Assembly (NCBI GenBank): GCA_963700745.1
Contig: CAVOYT010000003.1
Location: 186,001 to 250,000, forward strand
From: UBA10649 sp963700745
GTDB taxonomy: Bacteria; Actinomycetota; Actinomycetes; S36-B12
Direction: 5' to 3'
Length of the DNA: 64,000 bases
In this document: positions 1 to 9,914 of the stretch, piece after piece
How the letters are laid out: each line of letters begins with the position of its first letter
Position numbering within the stretch: position 1 is the stretch's first letter
The notes under the pieces: model-generated
Told to the model about the DNA's origin: nothing
Seen by the model: only the letters and a program-made list of their open reading frames with translations
The model's database searches: none
Translations under genes and position numbers: made by a program

Positions 1-2
1 AC

Positions 3-656
3 AACCTGCTGGACCGTCCCCGCAACGCGCCGACCCGCACCGCATTCGGGATGATGGCGATCACGTTCTACGCGCTGCTCTGGGTCGGCGGCGCCAACGA
101 CATCATCGCCGTGGCCTTCGACCTGTCGATCAACTCGATCATCTGGTTCCTGCGGGTGACGCTGTTCGTCGTCCCACCGATCGTGTTCGTCGTCACGCGC
201 CGTGCCTGCCTCGGGCTGCAGCGGCGCGACCGCGAGAAGCTCCTCCACGGCTACGAGTCCGGCCGAGTCCTGCGCCTGCCCCACGGCGAGTTCATCGAGG
301 TGCACCAGCCGCTGTCGGACAAGGATCTCGCGGTCATCACGTCCAAGACCGACCACCTGCCCCTCCCCGCGCCGGAGAAGGCAGATGCCGACGGGGTGCG
401 CAACAAGCACTACCGCTGGCAGGCACTGCGCCACAAGCTCAGCACGTTCTTCTACGCGGACAACATCGCCAAGCCATCCGCCGCGGAGATCGAGGCGGGG
501 CAGGCCCACGTGACGCACGATGCCGAGCTGGAGGCACCGCTGCACGACTACGAGGACGCCGACCAGATCAGGCCCTTCCACGGCGGGGTCCTGCATCACC
601 CGGGCGAGCCCGAGACGAACGCGGAGCAGGTCGAGCAGGAGCGCTCACAGCACTAG
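3..656 (+). CDS. qcrB: Cytochrome bc1 complex cytochrome b subunit QcrB, C-terminal part
   Basis: This is the 3' end of the cytochrome b subunit of the bcc-type menaquinol:cytochrome c reductase in the plasma membrane. The frame is open from base 3, so the gene starts upstream of the window. The visible part begins with LLDRPRNAPTRTAFG, as in actinobacterial QcrB. Two hydrophobic segments follow (around bases 50-110 and 140-200), then a long hydrophilic cytoplasmic tail rich in Asp, Glu and His, which is typical of the actinobacterial form. The oxidase genes ctaF/D/C lie just downstream on the other strand, which fits a bcc-aa3 respiratory supercomplex. The gene ends at TAG 654-656, directly before a strong palindromic terminator. 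Confidence 0.9.
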   Translation, partial: NLLDRPRNAPTRTAFGMMAITFYALLWVGGANDIIAVAFDLSINSIIWFLRVTLFVVPPIVFVVTRRACLGLQRRDREKLLHGYESGRVLRLPHGEFIEVHQPLSDKDLAVITSKTDHLPLPAPEKADADGVRNKHYRWQALRHKLSTFFYADNIAKPSAAEIEAGQAHVTHDAELEAPLHDYEDADQIRPFHGGVLHHPGEPETNAEQVEQERSQH

Positions 657-662
657 TCAGCC

Positions 663-710
663 AAGCAAGACGAAGGCCCCGGTCCATGGACCGGGGCCTT
701 CGTCTTGCTT
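663..710. terminator. Bidirectional terminator, 48-bp perfect palindrome
   Basis: The 48 bases are a perfect inverted repeat centred between 686 and 687, with no mismatch across 24 bp. A GC-rich middle (GGCCCCGGTCC) is flanked by A-rich and T-rich ends. It sits between the convergent 3' ends of qcrB and the L,D-transpeptidase gene, so the natural reading is a shared intrinsic terminator acting in both directions. Confidence 0.88.
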
Positions 711-716
711 CTGGGG

Positions 717-2018
717 TCAGCGGCTGAAGGACGCCTGCGACGTCTGCGTGGAGGTGTCCGCCTGCCCATCCTGCGACCCGGGGTCGCTGGGAGTCGTGGC
801 CGTCTCGGTGGGCTCCGGGGTCTCCACGGGTGCGGCCACGGTCATGAACGAACCGGTCTTGGAGCCGTCGAGCCATTCCTTCCAGTCCTCGTTCCAGACG
901 GTGATCCCGTTGCCGAGGTTCTGGACCGCGTTGGTGCCCTTGACGACGACCACGTCGCCGACGTTGGTCTCGCCATAGAGCCACTGCGCGTTCGACGGTG
1001 CTCATGCCCGACGCAGCCATGGCTGACGTTCGCGGATCCCTGGGAGCCGACCGACCAGGGCGCTGCGTGCAGGAACTCCCCGGAGTAGGTCACGCGCATC
1101 GCGTACTCGACCTCGAGGTTGTAGTACTCAGGGTCATTGGGGTCGGTGCCGCCGGTCGCGGCGTCCATGACGCGGGTGCGCTCCTTGCTGACGATCACCT
1201 TGACGCCGGATCGGGTCTCGAACCCGTCCTTGCCGGTGGTGATCGGGAAGCTGGCCACTCGCTCGCCGTCCCGGATCACCTTCGCCTGATGGGCTCTGGG
1301 CATCGATCTTGGTGATCATGGACGGCCCGATCGAGAACGTGGTCTCGGTGTTCTTGGCCCCGTAGATCCGCTTGGCGCCCTCGACGCCCTTGAGGTTCAT
1401 GGCCACGGTGACGTCGATGTTCCCCGGCCAGTACTTCTTGGGCCGGAACTGCACCTGCGTGGAGCTGTTCCAGTGCCAGGCGCCCTCAAGGGGAGTCGGC
1501 GTGTACACGACGAGCGCCTTCTCGACGGCCTTCTTGTTCTTGATGTCCTGGTTGAACGTCAGCGTGATGGGCATGCCGACCCCGACCGTGGCATCGGCTC
1601 GCGGGGAGACGGTGCCCGCGAAGAAGGCCTTGGGCTCCACGGTCTTGAAGGCGTCGGTGGTCGTCGTCGGGTTCCCGCGCTGGTCGATGGCCGTCGCCTC
1701 GACGGTGTAGGTGGACCCGAAGGCCAGCGTGGACCTCTTGGCCGTCCAGGTGGTGCCGTCCTCGGACATCTGGCCCTTCAGCGCGCCCTTGGGCCCCATG
1801 ACCGTGACCTCGGCCAGCTGCCCGTCGGTCGCCGTGACGGTGATCTTCTCGGTCGGGTCGACCTTCTTCTGACCCGAGGGCTCGGCGCTGATGGTCGCCC
1901 GGGACTCCTGACCGGGCACGACGGTCTGGAACTGGACGGTCGCTGCGGGCGTGCAGGCACTCGCGAACAGGACGACTCCGCCCATGCCGAAGGCGAGCCT
2001 GCGAGCCGGCAAAGCCAC
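717..2018 (-). CDS. L,D-transpeptidase lipoprotein (Ig-like domain plus YkuD domain), frame-disrupted
   Basis: This is a secreted peptidoglycan cross-linking enzyme that forms 3-3 bonds between stem peptides. The GTG start at 2018 follows an AGGGAG ribosome site. The N-terminus is a lipoprotein signal with lipobox LFASAC (Cys22). One or two Ig-like beta domains follow, then the catalytic YkuD domain with the motif SHGCVG. The reading frame changes near 1300 (an extra C in AGC-C-CAT) and twice near 1000 (an extra G making GTCGGGCATG, another in GTCGAAC). Removing those bases restores a continuous protein of about 430 residues ending at 717. The gene lies downstream of the ctaCDF genes on the same strand. 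Confidence 0.85.
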
Positions 2019-2121
2019 GATCTGTCTCCCTGGGAACCGATGGACGTCGATCCATGGTAACCGCAGCAGCCCGAGGGCGCCGAATCCGTCGCTGCGTGGC
2101 GTGGCTGGCTGGTGCGTGGCG

Positions 2122-2517
2122 CTAGTGGGCGAAGTCCCCGCGGTAGTACTCGAACAGCCAGCCGATGAGCGCGAGCATGAGCAGGCCTACGCCCAGCACG
2201 ATCACCCAGACCGCGAAGATCAGGCCCAGCACGACCAGGAAGGTGCTGAAGCCGACCGCCAGGGGCCACCAGGAGTGCGGGCTGAAGAACCCGTACTCGG
2301 GGTCCGCCTCGTCGATATCGGCGTCCAGACGGTCCTCGGGCCTCGGGTAGACCCGCTTGGCCGTGTAGAGCACGTAGAACGCCACCAGGAACGCCAGACC
2401 GCCGCACAGGGCCAGGGCCGTCGTGCCGATCGGATCGCGAGAGACGTACCAGTAGATCCCCGAGACGATGATGAAGAACGCGGCCGCCAGGGAGAAGAGC
2501 AGGCCTTCGACCTTCAT
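2122..2517 (-). CDS. ctaF: Cytochrome c oxidase subunit IV (actinobacterial CtaF)
   Basis: This is a small accessory membrane subunit of the aa3-type cytochrome c oxidase, found in actinobacteria. The 131-residue product has about four hydrophobic helices: one near residues 5-25, one near 34-50, and two in the C-terminal half. Between the pairs is a polar loop containing the family-typical YGFFSPHSWWPLA. Its start codon overlaps the ctaD stop (ATGA at 2514-2517), so the two are translationally coupled. The frame is intact, unlike ctaD upstream. Confidence 0.9.
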   Translation of the reverse strand: MKVEGLLFSLAAAFFIIVSGIYWYVSRDPIGTTALALCGGLAFLVAFYVLYTAKRVYPRPEDRLDADIDEADPEYGFFSPHSWWPLAVGFSTFLVVLGLIFAVWVIVLGVGLLMLALIGWLFEYYRGDFAH

Positions 2518-4238
2518 GCCTGACCCCCCTCAACCGGCGCGGCGGTGGCGGCGGCCACTGGGTGGACGCCTGGCGGTGCCAGTTCCGGATGGTGCAGGTC
2601 GAAGGCCGGTCGCTCCGAGCGGATCTTGGGCAGCGAGACGAAGTTGTGCCGCGGCGGCGGGCAGGACGTCGCCCACTCCAGGGAGCCTCCCCAGCCCCAC
2701 GGGTCGTCGACCCCGACCTGCGGTGCCGTCCGCCAGGTCTTCAGCACGTTCCAGATGAAGAACAGGGTGGAGACGCCCAGCATCGCGGCCCCGACCGTGG
2801 AGATCTGGTTGAAGAGCTCGAAGTTGTCGGCCGGCAGGTAGTCGCCGTAGCGACGGGGCATGCCCTGGACGCCGAGCCAGTGCTGGATGAGGAAGGTCAC
2901 CTGGAAGCCGACGAACAGCAGCCAGAAGTGGATCTTGCCCAGTCGCTCGTCGAGCATCTTGCCGGTCATCTTCGGCCACCAGAAGTACAGGCCCGCGAAG
3001 AACATGAACACCACGGTGCCGAAGACCGTGTAGTGGAAGTGCGCCACGACGAAGTAGCTGTCGGACACGTGGAAGTCCAGCGGCGGCGCGGACAGGATGA
3101 TGCCCGGTGAGGCCGCCGAACAGGAAGGTGATCAGGAATCCCATGGTCCACAGCATCGGGGTGTCGAAGGAGACAGAGCCCTTCCACATGGTTCCGATCC
3201 AGTTGAAGAACTTCACGCCCGTCGGCACGGCGATCAGCATCGTCATGATCGCGAAGTACGGCAGGTAGACCGACCCGGTCACGTACAGGTGATGGGCCCA
3301 GACCGCCATGGAGAGGGCGCCGATCGCGAGCGTGGCGAAGACCAGTCCCTTGTAGCCGAAGATCGGCTTGCGCGAGAACACCGGGATGATCTCGCTGGCG
3401 ATGCCGAAGAACGGCAGCGCGAGGATGTAGACCTCCGGGTGCCCGAAGAACCAGAACAGGTGCTGCCACAGCATGGCGCCGCCGTTCTCCGGCGCGAACA
3501 CCAGAGCCCCGTAGTTGCGGTCGATGAACGCCAGCGCGAGGGCGGCGGCCAGCACCGGGAAGCACAGCAGCACGAGCACGCTGGTGACGAAGATCGTCCA
3601 CGTGAAGATCGGCATCCGGAACATCGTCATGCCGGGGGCGCGCATGCAGAAGATCGTGGTGATGAAGTTGACGGCACCGAGGATCGTGCCCAGGCCGCCC
3701 ATGGCCAGGCCCGAGCAGCCACAGGTCGCCGCCGACCTCGGGCGAGTACACCGCGTTGCTCAGCGGGGCGTAGGCGAACCAGCCGAACGCGGCCGCACCG
3801 CCGGGGGTGAGGAAGCCGAGGGCGGCCGTGATGCCGCCGAAGAAGAACAGCCAGAACCCGAGCATGTTCAGGCGCGGGAAGGCCACGTCCGGGGCGCCGA
3901 TCTGCAGCGGCATGATCACGTTGCCGAAGCCGACGAACAGCGGCGTCGCGAACAGGAACAGCATGATCGTGCCGTGCATCGTGAACAGCTGGTTGTACTG
4001 CTCGAGGGAGATGAACTGCATCCCGGGCACGGCCAGCTCGGCGCGGATGGCCAGGGCCATGAGCCCGGCCACGAAGAACCAGAGGGTCGCCAGCCCGAGG
4101 TACAGGTAGCCGATCAGCTTGTGGTCGGTGGACGTGACCCAGTTGACGATGGCCGAGCCGAGGCTGCGCTGCTTCGCGGGCGTGCGGAGACGCCGGCGTC
4201 GGGTCCGACGGAACGACGCGGTCGCTCAGAATCGTCAT
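2514..4238 (-). CDS. ctaD: Cytochrome c oxidase subunit I CtaD, frame-disrupted
   Basis: This is the catalytic heme-copper subunit of the terminal oxidase, with about 12 membrane helices carrying the heme a and heme a3-CuB ligands. Typical stretches are readable in three frames, for example WLLG and MGGLGTILGAVNFITTI, HLFWFFGHPEVYIL (an active-site His region) and VVAHFHYTVFG. Frame changes lie near 4188 (extra C), 3718 (GGC written as GGGC) and 3108 (GGC written as GGGC). Removing one base at each site gives an uninterrupted protein of about 570 residues, the normal length. It overlaps ctaC and ctaF by ATGA, so ctaC-ctaD-ctaF form one operon. A disrupted CtaD would be respiratory-deficient, so sequencing errors are far likelier. 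Confidence 0.9.
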
Positions 4239-5101
4239 GTCGTCCTCTCATCGGGCATCTGGCCGTCGTCGTTGCTCATGCCGGTGTCGAGCAGGCCGCT
4301 CTGGCCCCGGGCCTTGAGATCGGCGATGTACTGGTCGAACTCGGCCCGCTCGACGACCTTGACGTTGAACAGCATGCGAGCGTGCTCGGCACCGCACAAC
4401 TCGGCGCACTTGCCGGCGTAGGTGCCCACCTTGTCGGGGGTCAGCTCGAAGACGTTGGTCTTGCCGGGGATGACGTCCATCTTGAACAGGAACGCCGGCA
4501 CCCAGAACGAGTGGATGACGTCCGGCGACGTGAGCTCGAAGCGGATCTTCTCGTTGACCGGCAGGACCAGCAGGGCCGGATCGTTCGGCGTGCCGACGGC
4601 GTAGGCGCCCTCGTCGAGGTAGTTGAAGCCCCAGTTCCAGCGGTATCCGACCACGTTGACCGTCTGATCCTGGTCGTTGCTCACGGCGAGGATCTCGCTC
4701 TGGTCCCTGGCGGTGAACCAGAACAGGCCGAGGATCATGATCAGCGGCACGATCGTGTAGAGGATCTCGATCGGGATGTTGTACTTCGTCTGCTCGGGGA
4801 CGTCGTCCTTGTGCCGACGACGGTAGGCGATCGCCGCCCACAGCATCAGGGCCCACGTGACGATGCCGACCGCCCAGGCCGCGATCCAGGACCCCTGCCA
4901 GAGGTTCTGCGTGATCGCACCCTCCTTGGTGGCCGGGTCAGGCAGGTCGAGGAAGAAGACCTCGTTCGCCGTGCATCCCGACGCGGTCAGCACCACGGCC
5001 AGGGCCCCGAGGCCCATGCCGACGGAGCGCACACGACGGCGCATTCGGTCCTGCTGGTTGCGCGGTGCACCCGCGGGTCGCACCTGGCTCAACTGCCGCA
5101 C
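4235..5101 (-). CDS. ctaC: Cytochrome c oxidase subunit II CtaC
   Basis: This subunit accepts electrons from cytochrome c through the CuA centre. The 288-residue protein starts at GTG 5101 behind a strong AGGAAGG site. It has a lipoprotein-type signal (lipobox TASGC, Cys43), two membrane helices around residues 70-90 and 110-130, and a C-terminal cupredoxin domain. The CuA motif is CAELCGAEHARM, with His, Cys, Cys, Glu and Met ligands in place. Its stop overlaps the ctaD start, so it is the first gene of the ctaCDF operon. The frame is intact. Confidence 0.93.
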   Translation of the reverse strand: MRQLSQVRPAGAPRNQQDRMRRRVRSVGMGLGALAVVLTASGCTANEVFFLDLPDPATKEGAITQNLWQGSWIAAWAVGIVTWALMLWAAIAYRRRHKDDVPEQTKYNIPIEILYTIVPLIMILGLFWFTARDQSEILAVSNDQDQTVNVVGYRWNWGFNYLDEGAYAVGTPNDPALLVLPVNEKIRFELTSPDVIHSFWVPAFLFKMDVIPGKTNVFELTPDKVGTYAGKCAELCGAEHARMLFNVKVVERAEFDQYIADLKARGQSGLLDTGMSNDDGQMPDERTT

Positions 5102-5219
5102 GGATCGCCTTCCTACGTCGGTCGGACGCTGGGCAGACTAGCGCACCCGGGTAGGGGAATGTGGGCACCCCCACGAGGCGGAATGCAGTCGTTATCCGGA
5201 CCCGGCTAGCGTGTGGTTC

Positions 5220-6393
5220 GTGACGGCGGACCCGGCGGACTCCCCACTCCCCCCGCCCGCACCGGCACCGCCGCCCGGATACCTCGATGCGGTCGGCGGC
5301 CAGCCAGCTCCTGCCGGCGGCGATGACGGCCTGGCGGGCGGCCGCCGACCAGGCCTGGAGCGACCCCGCGCGCCTGCACCACGCCGGTCGTCGGGCGGGG
5401 ATGATCCTCGACGCCGCCCGGGCCAGCATCGCCGGAGCCCTCGGTGTCCGGCCTCAGGACGTGTTCTTCACCTCGTCCGGCCCGACCGCGGTGGCCATGG
5501 CCGTCCAGGGGCTCCTGAGAGCGGCGGGGCCGTCCTCGGGGCGCGCCGTTGCCAGCGCGGTCGAGAGCATGGCCGTACTGAGCCCACTGGAGCAGTGGGC
5601 CGACGCAGGTCGATCTGGTCTCGGTGGACACCCTCGGGCGCCTCGACCTGGCGGCCTTCGAGGACGCCTTGTCACGGCCGACCGCGCTCGCGTGCGTCCA
5701 GGCGGCCAACGCCGAGGTCGGCACCCGCCAGCCGCTGGCCGAGGTGGCGGCCCTGGCCCGCGACGCAGGCGTCCCCCTGCTGGTCCATGCCGTGCAGGTG
5801 ATCGGACATGACCCGGTCCCCCAGGCGTGGGACGTCCTGGCCGCCTCGGCCCGTGACTGGGGCGGTCCGGCCGGCGTCGGGATCCTGGCGGTTCGCCCCG
5901 ACGTGCGCTGGACGCCGGAGGAGACCGCGGACCGCGGCTGGGTCGGCGGCTTCCCGGACATCCCGGGCGCGGCATCGGCGGCCGCCGGCCTGGAGTACCT
6001 CAAGGGGTCAGTCGAGGCCGAGAACCAGCGGCTGCGAGACCTCGTCGATCGCATCCGAGTCGAGGTCCCGCGGCGGGTCGCCGGCGTCGAGGTGGCCGGC
6101 GACCCCATCGACCGGCTCCCCCACATCGTGACGCTTCACCTGCGAGGGCGTCACCGGCGAGGCGCTGGTCGGAGAACTCGATCGAGCCGGGATCAGCGTG
6201 GCCAGCGGGTCGGCCTGCACGTCGGACACCCGCATGCCCAGCCACGTCCTGGCCGCGATGGGACTCGCCGCAGACGCCAGCGTTCGGGTCTCGCTGCCCT
6301 ACGGCTGCCCGCGGACACCGTCGAGGCACTCTGTCGGCCCTGCCCGACGGCGGTCGAGGCGCTCGGTCAGGACCGGGCGCCGAGGCAGGGTGA
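5220..6393 (+). CDS. Cysteine-desulfurase-like class V aminotransferase fold lacking the PLP residues, frame-disrupted
   Basis: The fold is that of NifS/IscS enzymes, which use PLP to take sulfur from cysteine. The recognisable landmarks are YLDA near the N-terminus, SSGPTAVAMAVQGL, the VHAVQVIG strand and the Cys-loop SGSACTSD. The residues that hold PLP appear replaced. The Lys site of SxHK reads SARDW, the Asp of DATQ reads HAVQ, and the stacking His reads Ser (AVESMAVL). Those positions lie inside well-conserved frame, so indels do not explain them. Extra bases near 5297, 5608 and 6143, and missing bases near 6305 and 6332, break the frame. Correcting them gives a protein ending VEALLSALPDGG at TGA 6391-6393. 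A sulfurtransferase-like or non-catalytic role is possible; the function is unknown. Confidence 0.72.
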
Positions 6394-7045
6394 CGTCGTC
6401 CAGGGCCCGCCTGCAGCCGGGACAGGTACTCCTCCCGGGGCATCTCGACCGCCCCGAGCGAGGCCAGGTGCTCGGTCCGCCACTGGACGTCGAGCAGGCG
6501 GACCGCCGCCGCAGGCAGACAGCAACTCGACGAGCGTCACCAGGGCGGCCTTCGAGGCATCCGTCTCGCGATGGAACATCGACTCGCCCGCGAAGAGGCC
6601 ACCGATCTCGATCCCGTACAGGCCGCCGACGAGATCGCCGTCCCGCCACACCTCGACCGAGTGCGCCCACCCCATCCGGTGCAGCTGGCGCGTACGCGCC
6701 GATGAACTCCTCGGTGATCCAGCCGGACTCACGACGCTCGTCGGCGCACTCGCTCATGACCTCGCGTGAACGCCCGGTCGACGGTGTAGGTGAACCGGCG
6801 CATCGACCTGCGCAGCGAGCGGCGTGACCCGCAGCCCGTCCAGCGGCAGGATGCCTCGCGGGATCCGGCGACCACCACGCGAGGTCGCCGGTCTCCAGGT
6901 GCATCGGGAACAGGCCGCGGCGGTAGGCCGCGAGGACCGTCGACGGCGCGAGGTCCGCGCCGACGGCGACCACGTCCTGGCCCGGCTCGGCGTCCGCGGG
7001 GTCCGGCAGGTCCCACAGGCACGGTCCGGGATCGTCAGGGGCCAT
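6299..7045 (-). CDS. aat: Leucyl/phenylalanyl-tRNA-protein transferase Aat, frame-disrupted
   Basis: Aat transfers Leu or Phe from tRNA to N-terminal Arg or Lys of proteins, marking them for Clp degradation by the N-end rule. The start is ATG 7045. Readable blocks are VVAVGADLAPSTVLAAYRRG and LFPMHL near the N-terminus, then YTVDRAF and GWITEEFI, followed by MGWAHSVEVW and LVGGLYGIEIGGLFAGESMF, all hallmark Aat motifs. At least six single-base insertions fall between 6420 and 6860, making this the most error-dense stretch in the window. The 3' end overlaps the convergent desulfurase-like gene by about 95 bases. It lies 38 bases after the kinase gene on the same strand. Confidence 0.85.
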   Translation of the reverse strand: MAPDDPGPCLWDLPDPADAEPGQDVVAVGADLAPSTVLAAYRRGLFPMHLETGDLAWWSPDPARHPAAGRAAGHAARCAGRCAGSPTPSTGRSREVMSECADERRESGWITEEFIGAYAPAAPDGVGALGRGVAGRRSRRRPVRDRDRWPLRGRVDVPSRDGCLEGRPGDARRVAVCLRRRSACSTSSGGPSTWPRSGRSRCPGRSTCPGCRRALDDVTLPRRPVLTERLDRRRAGPTECLDGVRGQP

Positions 7046-7083
7046 CGTCCGGGTCGCTTCGTCCGGCGGCTCGGCAGTGCCGC

Positions 7084-8071
7084 TCAGGGCCGCGGGCAGG
7101 ACACGTGCGGCTCGACGTCGGCGGCCGCGTCGTCGCCGTAGGTGCGGGCCATGCGCTCGAGGAAGTGCGTCCGGGCGAGCTCGTACTCCTGCGTGCCGAT
7201 GGTCTCGATCACGTAGGTGGCCAGCAGGGCGCCCAGCTGGGCGGAGCGCTCGTCGGTGAGCCCCCACGCCTGGCCGCTGAGGTAGCCGGCCCGGAACGCG
7301 TCGCCGACGCCGGTGGGATCGGCCTTGCGGTCCTCCTCGGCGACCGCCACGGTCACGGCGGCCTCGCCGCGGCGCTCGACGCGCGCGCCCTCGGGCCCGA
7401 GGGTCGTGATCCGGATCTCGACCAGGTCCGGCGATGTCGTCGACGCCCCAGCCGGTCTTCTGCTGGATGAGCGCGGACTCGTACTCGTTCGTGAACAGGT
7501 AGGTGGCGCCCTCGATGAGGGGCTTGATCTCCTCGCCCTCCATCCGGGCGAGCTGCTGGGAGGGGTCCGCGGCGAACGGGTAGCCGCGGAATCGGCACTC
7601 CTCGGTGTGGCGCAGCATCGCCTCGGGGTCGTTGGCGCCGATCAGCACGACCTCGGCCCTGCCGACCCGGTCGACGACCGGGCGCAGCTCGATGTTGCGG
7701 GCCTCGGACATGGCCCCCGGGTAGAAGGAGGCGATCTGGTTCTGCTCGGAGTCGGTCGTGCAGACGAACCGGGCGGTGTGCCGCGACTCGGAGACGTGCA
7801 CCCCGCTGGTGTCGACGTTGTGCCGCTGCAGCCAGGACTCGTAGTCGGCGAAGTCGGGCCCCACGGCACCGACGAGGACCGGGCGCAGGCCAAGGCAGCC
7901 CATCCCGAACGCGATGTTGGGCGCCACTCCGCCGCGCCGCACCTCGAGCTCCTCGACGAGGAAGGACAGCGAGACCTTGTCGAGCTTGTCCGCCACGAGG
8001 GAGTCGGAGAACCGGCCCGGGAAGGTCATGAGGTGATCGGTCGCGATGGATCCGGTGATGAGGACAGCCAC
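7084..8071 (-). CDS. PfkB-family carbohydrate/adenosine kinase, frame-disrupted
   Basis: This is a ribokinase-superfamily sugar or nucleoside kinase. The N-terminus MAVLITGSIATDHL and the glycine-rich RRGGVAPNIAFGMGCLGL form the substrate pocket. The C-terminal DPTGVGDAFRAGYLSG is the second PfkB signature with the catalytic Asp. One extra G near 7431 (GCCGGAC) shifts the frame; without it the protein is about 328 residues. The position next to a HesB/ErpA gene and ctaC matches the M. tuberculosis adenosine kinase Rv2202c neighbourhood, so adenosine kinase is the best guess for the substrate, by inference only. Confidence 0.85.
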
Positions 8072-8111
8072 GGGCGGTCACCCTACCCGTGCGCCGGCAC
8101 CCCCAACGCCG

Positions 8112-8170
8112 CGAGTGGCCAGTTGTCGCGGCTCCGGAGACGCCGGAACGCCGCAACAACTGGCCACTCG
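8112..8170. repeat. Intergenic inverted repeat with 15-bp perfect arms
   Basis: The arms CGAGTGGCCAGTTGT (8112-8126) and ACAACTGGCCACTCG (8156-8170) are exact reverse complements. The 29-base centre can itself pair partly (CTCCGG with CCGGAA). It lies between the HesB gene and the kinase gene, both on the minus strand. It may be a terminator, a processing hairpin or a dispersed REP-like element. Confidence 0.75.
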
Positions 8171-8187
8171 GCAGGGGTGAGAGCTGG

Positions 8188-8551
8188 CTAGTGGAAGGAG
8201 TCCCCGCAGGCGCAGGACCCGGTCGCGTTCGGGTTGTCGATCGTGAAGCCCTGCTTCTCGATGGTGTCGACGAAGTCGATGGTGGCGCCGCTGAGGTACG
8301 GGGCGCTCATCCGGTCGGTGACGACGCCCGACGCCGCCGAAGTCCTTCAGCACGTCGCCGTCGAGGCTGCGGTCGTCGAAGAACAGCTGGTAGCGCAGGC
8401 CGGAGCAGCCACCCGGCTGCACCGCCACCCGCAGGGCGAGGTCGTCGCGGCCCTCGGACTCGAGCAGGGCCTTGACCTTGGAGGCCGCAACCTCGGTCAG
8501 GAGGATGCCGTCGGTCACGGGGGCTTCGGTCGTGGTGGTGTCTGCCGACAT
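8188..8551 (-). CDS. HesB/IscA/ErpA-family iron-sulfur cluster insertion protein, frame-disrupted
   Basis: This is an A-type carrier that delivers iron-sulfur clusters to target enzymes. The start is MSADTTTTEAPV. The core ILLTEVAASKVKALL is followed by the first conserved Cys in QPGGCSGLRY. The C-terminal pair lies in CACGDSFH at the very end (stop 8188-8190). An extra G near 8345 (GTCGGGCGTC) breaks the frame after DFGGV; removing it restores the expected length of about 120 residues. It is the homologue of mycobacterial Rv2204c by family and position. Confidence 0.87.
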
Positions 8552-8718
8552 GGCGTTGTCCCTTTCGACGTTCCCGGGCGGGAGGTGATGGTCTCGAATG
8601 CCGGGAACCCGTGAGTCCGCTCGGCTATTCCCAACAGTCTCATATCCGGGGCGAACGCGCTAACGCCGGCAGCGCCGGCGGCGTCGCACGCCGACCGAGG
8701 GGGTGACACACTTCTCGG

Positions 8719-9911
8719 ATGGGCGACACCTTCACCGAGCCGCAGCCGACCCCGCTCGCCCTCCTGCTGCTCGGGCATCAGTCCGACCCGGACAGCGAGC
8801 GCGGCGTCGACTGCCCCGGCGACCTCCCGGCCCCGTCGGACCCCGAACCTGGTCGAGCGCGCCCGGGCCGCCAAGGCGGCACTCGGCGACCGCGTGTTCG
8901 TCCTCGGTCACCACTACCAGCGCGACGAGGTCATCGAGTTCGCCGACGTGACCGGCGACTCGTTCAAGCTGGCCCAGCAGGCCGCCGCCCACCCGGAGGC
9001 CGAGTTCATCGTCTTCGCCGGGGTCCACTTCATGGCCGAGAGCGCCGACATCCTCACCGCCGACGTCCCAGCAGGTCATCCTTCCCGACCTCGCCGCGGG
9101 CTGCTCCATGGCGGACATGGCCGAGATCGGCCAGGTCGAGGACTGCTGGGCAGTCCTCGAGGAGGCGGGCGTCGCCGACGTCACGGTGCCGATCACCTAC
9201 ATGAACTCCACCGCCGCGATCAAGGCCTTCACCGGCCGTCACGGGGGCTCGGTGTGCACGTCGAGCAACGCCGAGCGCAGCCTCGAGTGGGCCTTCGGGC
9301 AGGGCGAGAAGGTGCTGTTCCTTCCCGACCAGCACCTCGGTCGCAACACCGCCGTGCGCGACCTCGGCATGAGCCTGGACGACTGCGTCGTCTACAACCC
9401 GAACCGGCCCAACGGCGGACTGACCCACGAGCAGCTCCGCGACGCCCGCATGATCCTGTGGAAGGGCCACTGCTCGGTCCACGGCCGATTCACGCCGGAC
9501 ACGGTCGATGAGGTGCGCGAGCGGGTCCCCGGCGTCAACGTGATCGTGCATCCGGAGTGCTCCTACGAGGTCGTCGAGAAGGCCGACGCCGTCGGCTCGA
9601 CGGAGAAGATCATCGCGACGATCTCGGCGGCCGAGCCTGGCTCGGCGTGGGCGGTGGGCACCGAGCTGAACCTCGTGAAGCGCCTGGCCCTGGCGAACCC
9701 CGACAAGGAGATCGTCTACCTCGACCGGACGGTCTGCTACTGCTCCACGATGAACCGCATCGACCTGCCGCACCTGGTGTGGGCCTTGGAGTCCCTGGCC
9801 GCGGGCACCGTCGTGAACCGCATCGAGGTCGATGGCGACACCGCCCACTGGGCCCGAGTGGCGCTCGATCGGATGCTGGCGCTGCCCGGAGGCGTCGCCA
9901 CCAAGGACTGA
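8719..9911 (+). CDS. nadA: Quinolinate synthase NadA, frame-disrupted
   Basis: NadA condenses iminoaspartate with dihydroxyacetone phosphate to make quinolinate for de novo NAD synthesis, using a [4Fe-4S] cluster. The three cluster cysteines are visible in AGCSMADMAE, VCTSSNAE and HPECSYEVVE. The motif VLGHHYQRDEV near the N-terminus binds substrate. Two extra bases (G near 8849, C near 9067) shift the frame; correcting them gives about 395 residues. No nadB or nadC is seen next to it. Its 3' end is three bases from the convergent pspAB gene. Confidence 0.9.
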
Positions 9912-9914
9912 CCG

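Noticed and set aside
3515..5209. Long plus-strand frame opposite ctaD and ctaC
   Set aside because: It is the GC-driven shadow of the two oxidase genes, with Arg/Glu/Gln-rich nonsense sequence and no start signal.
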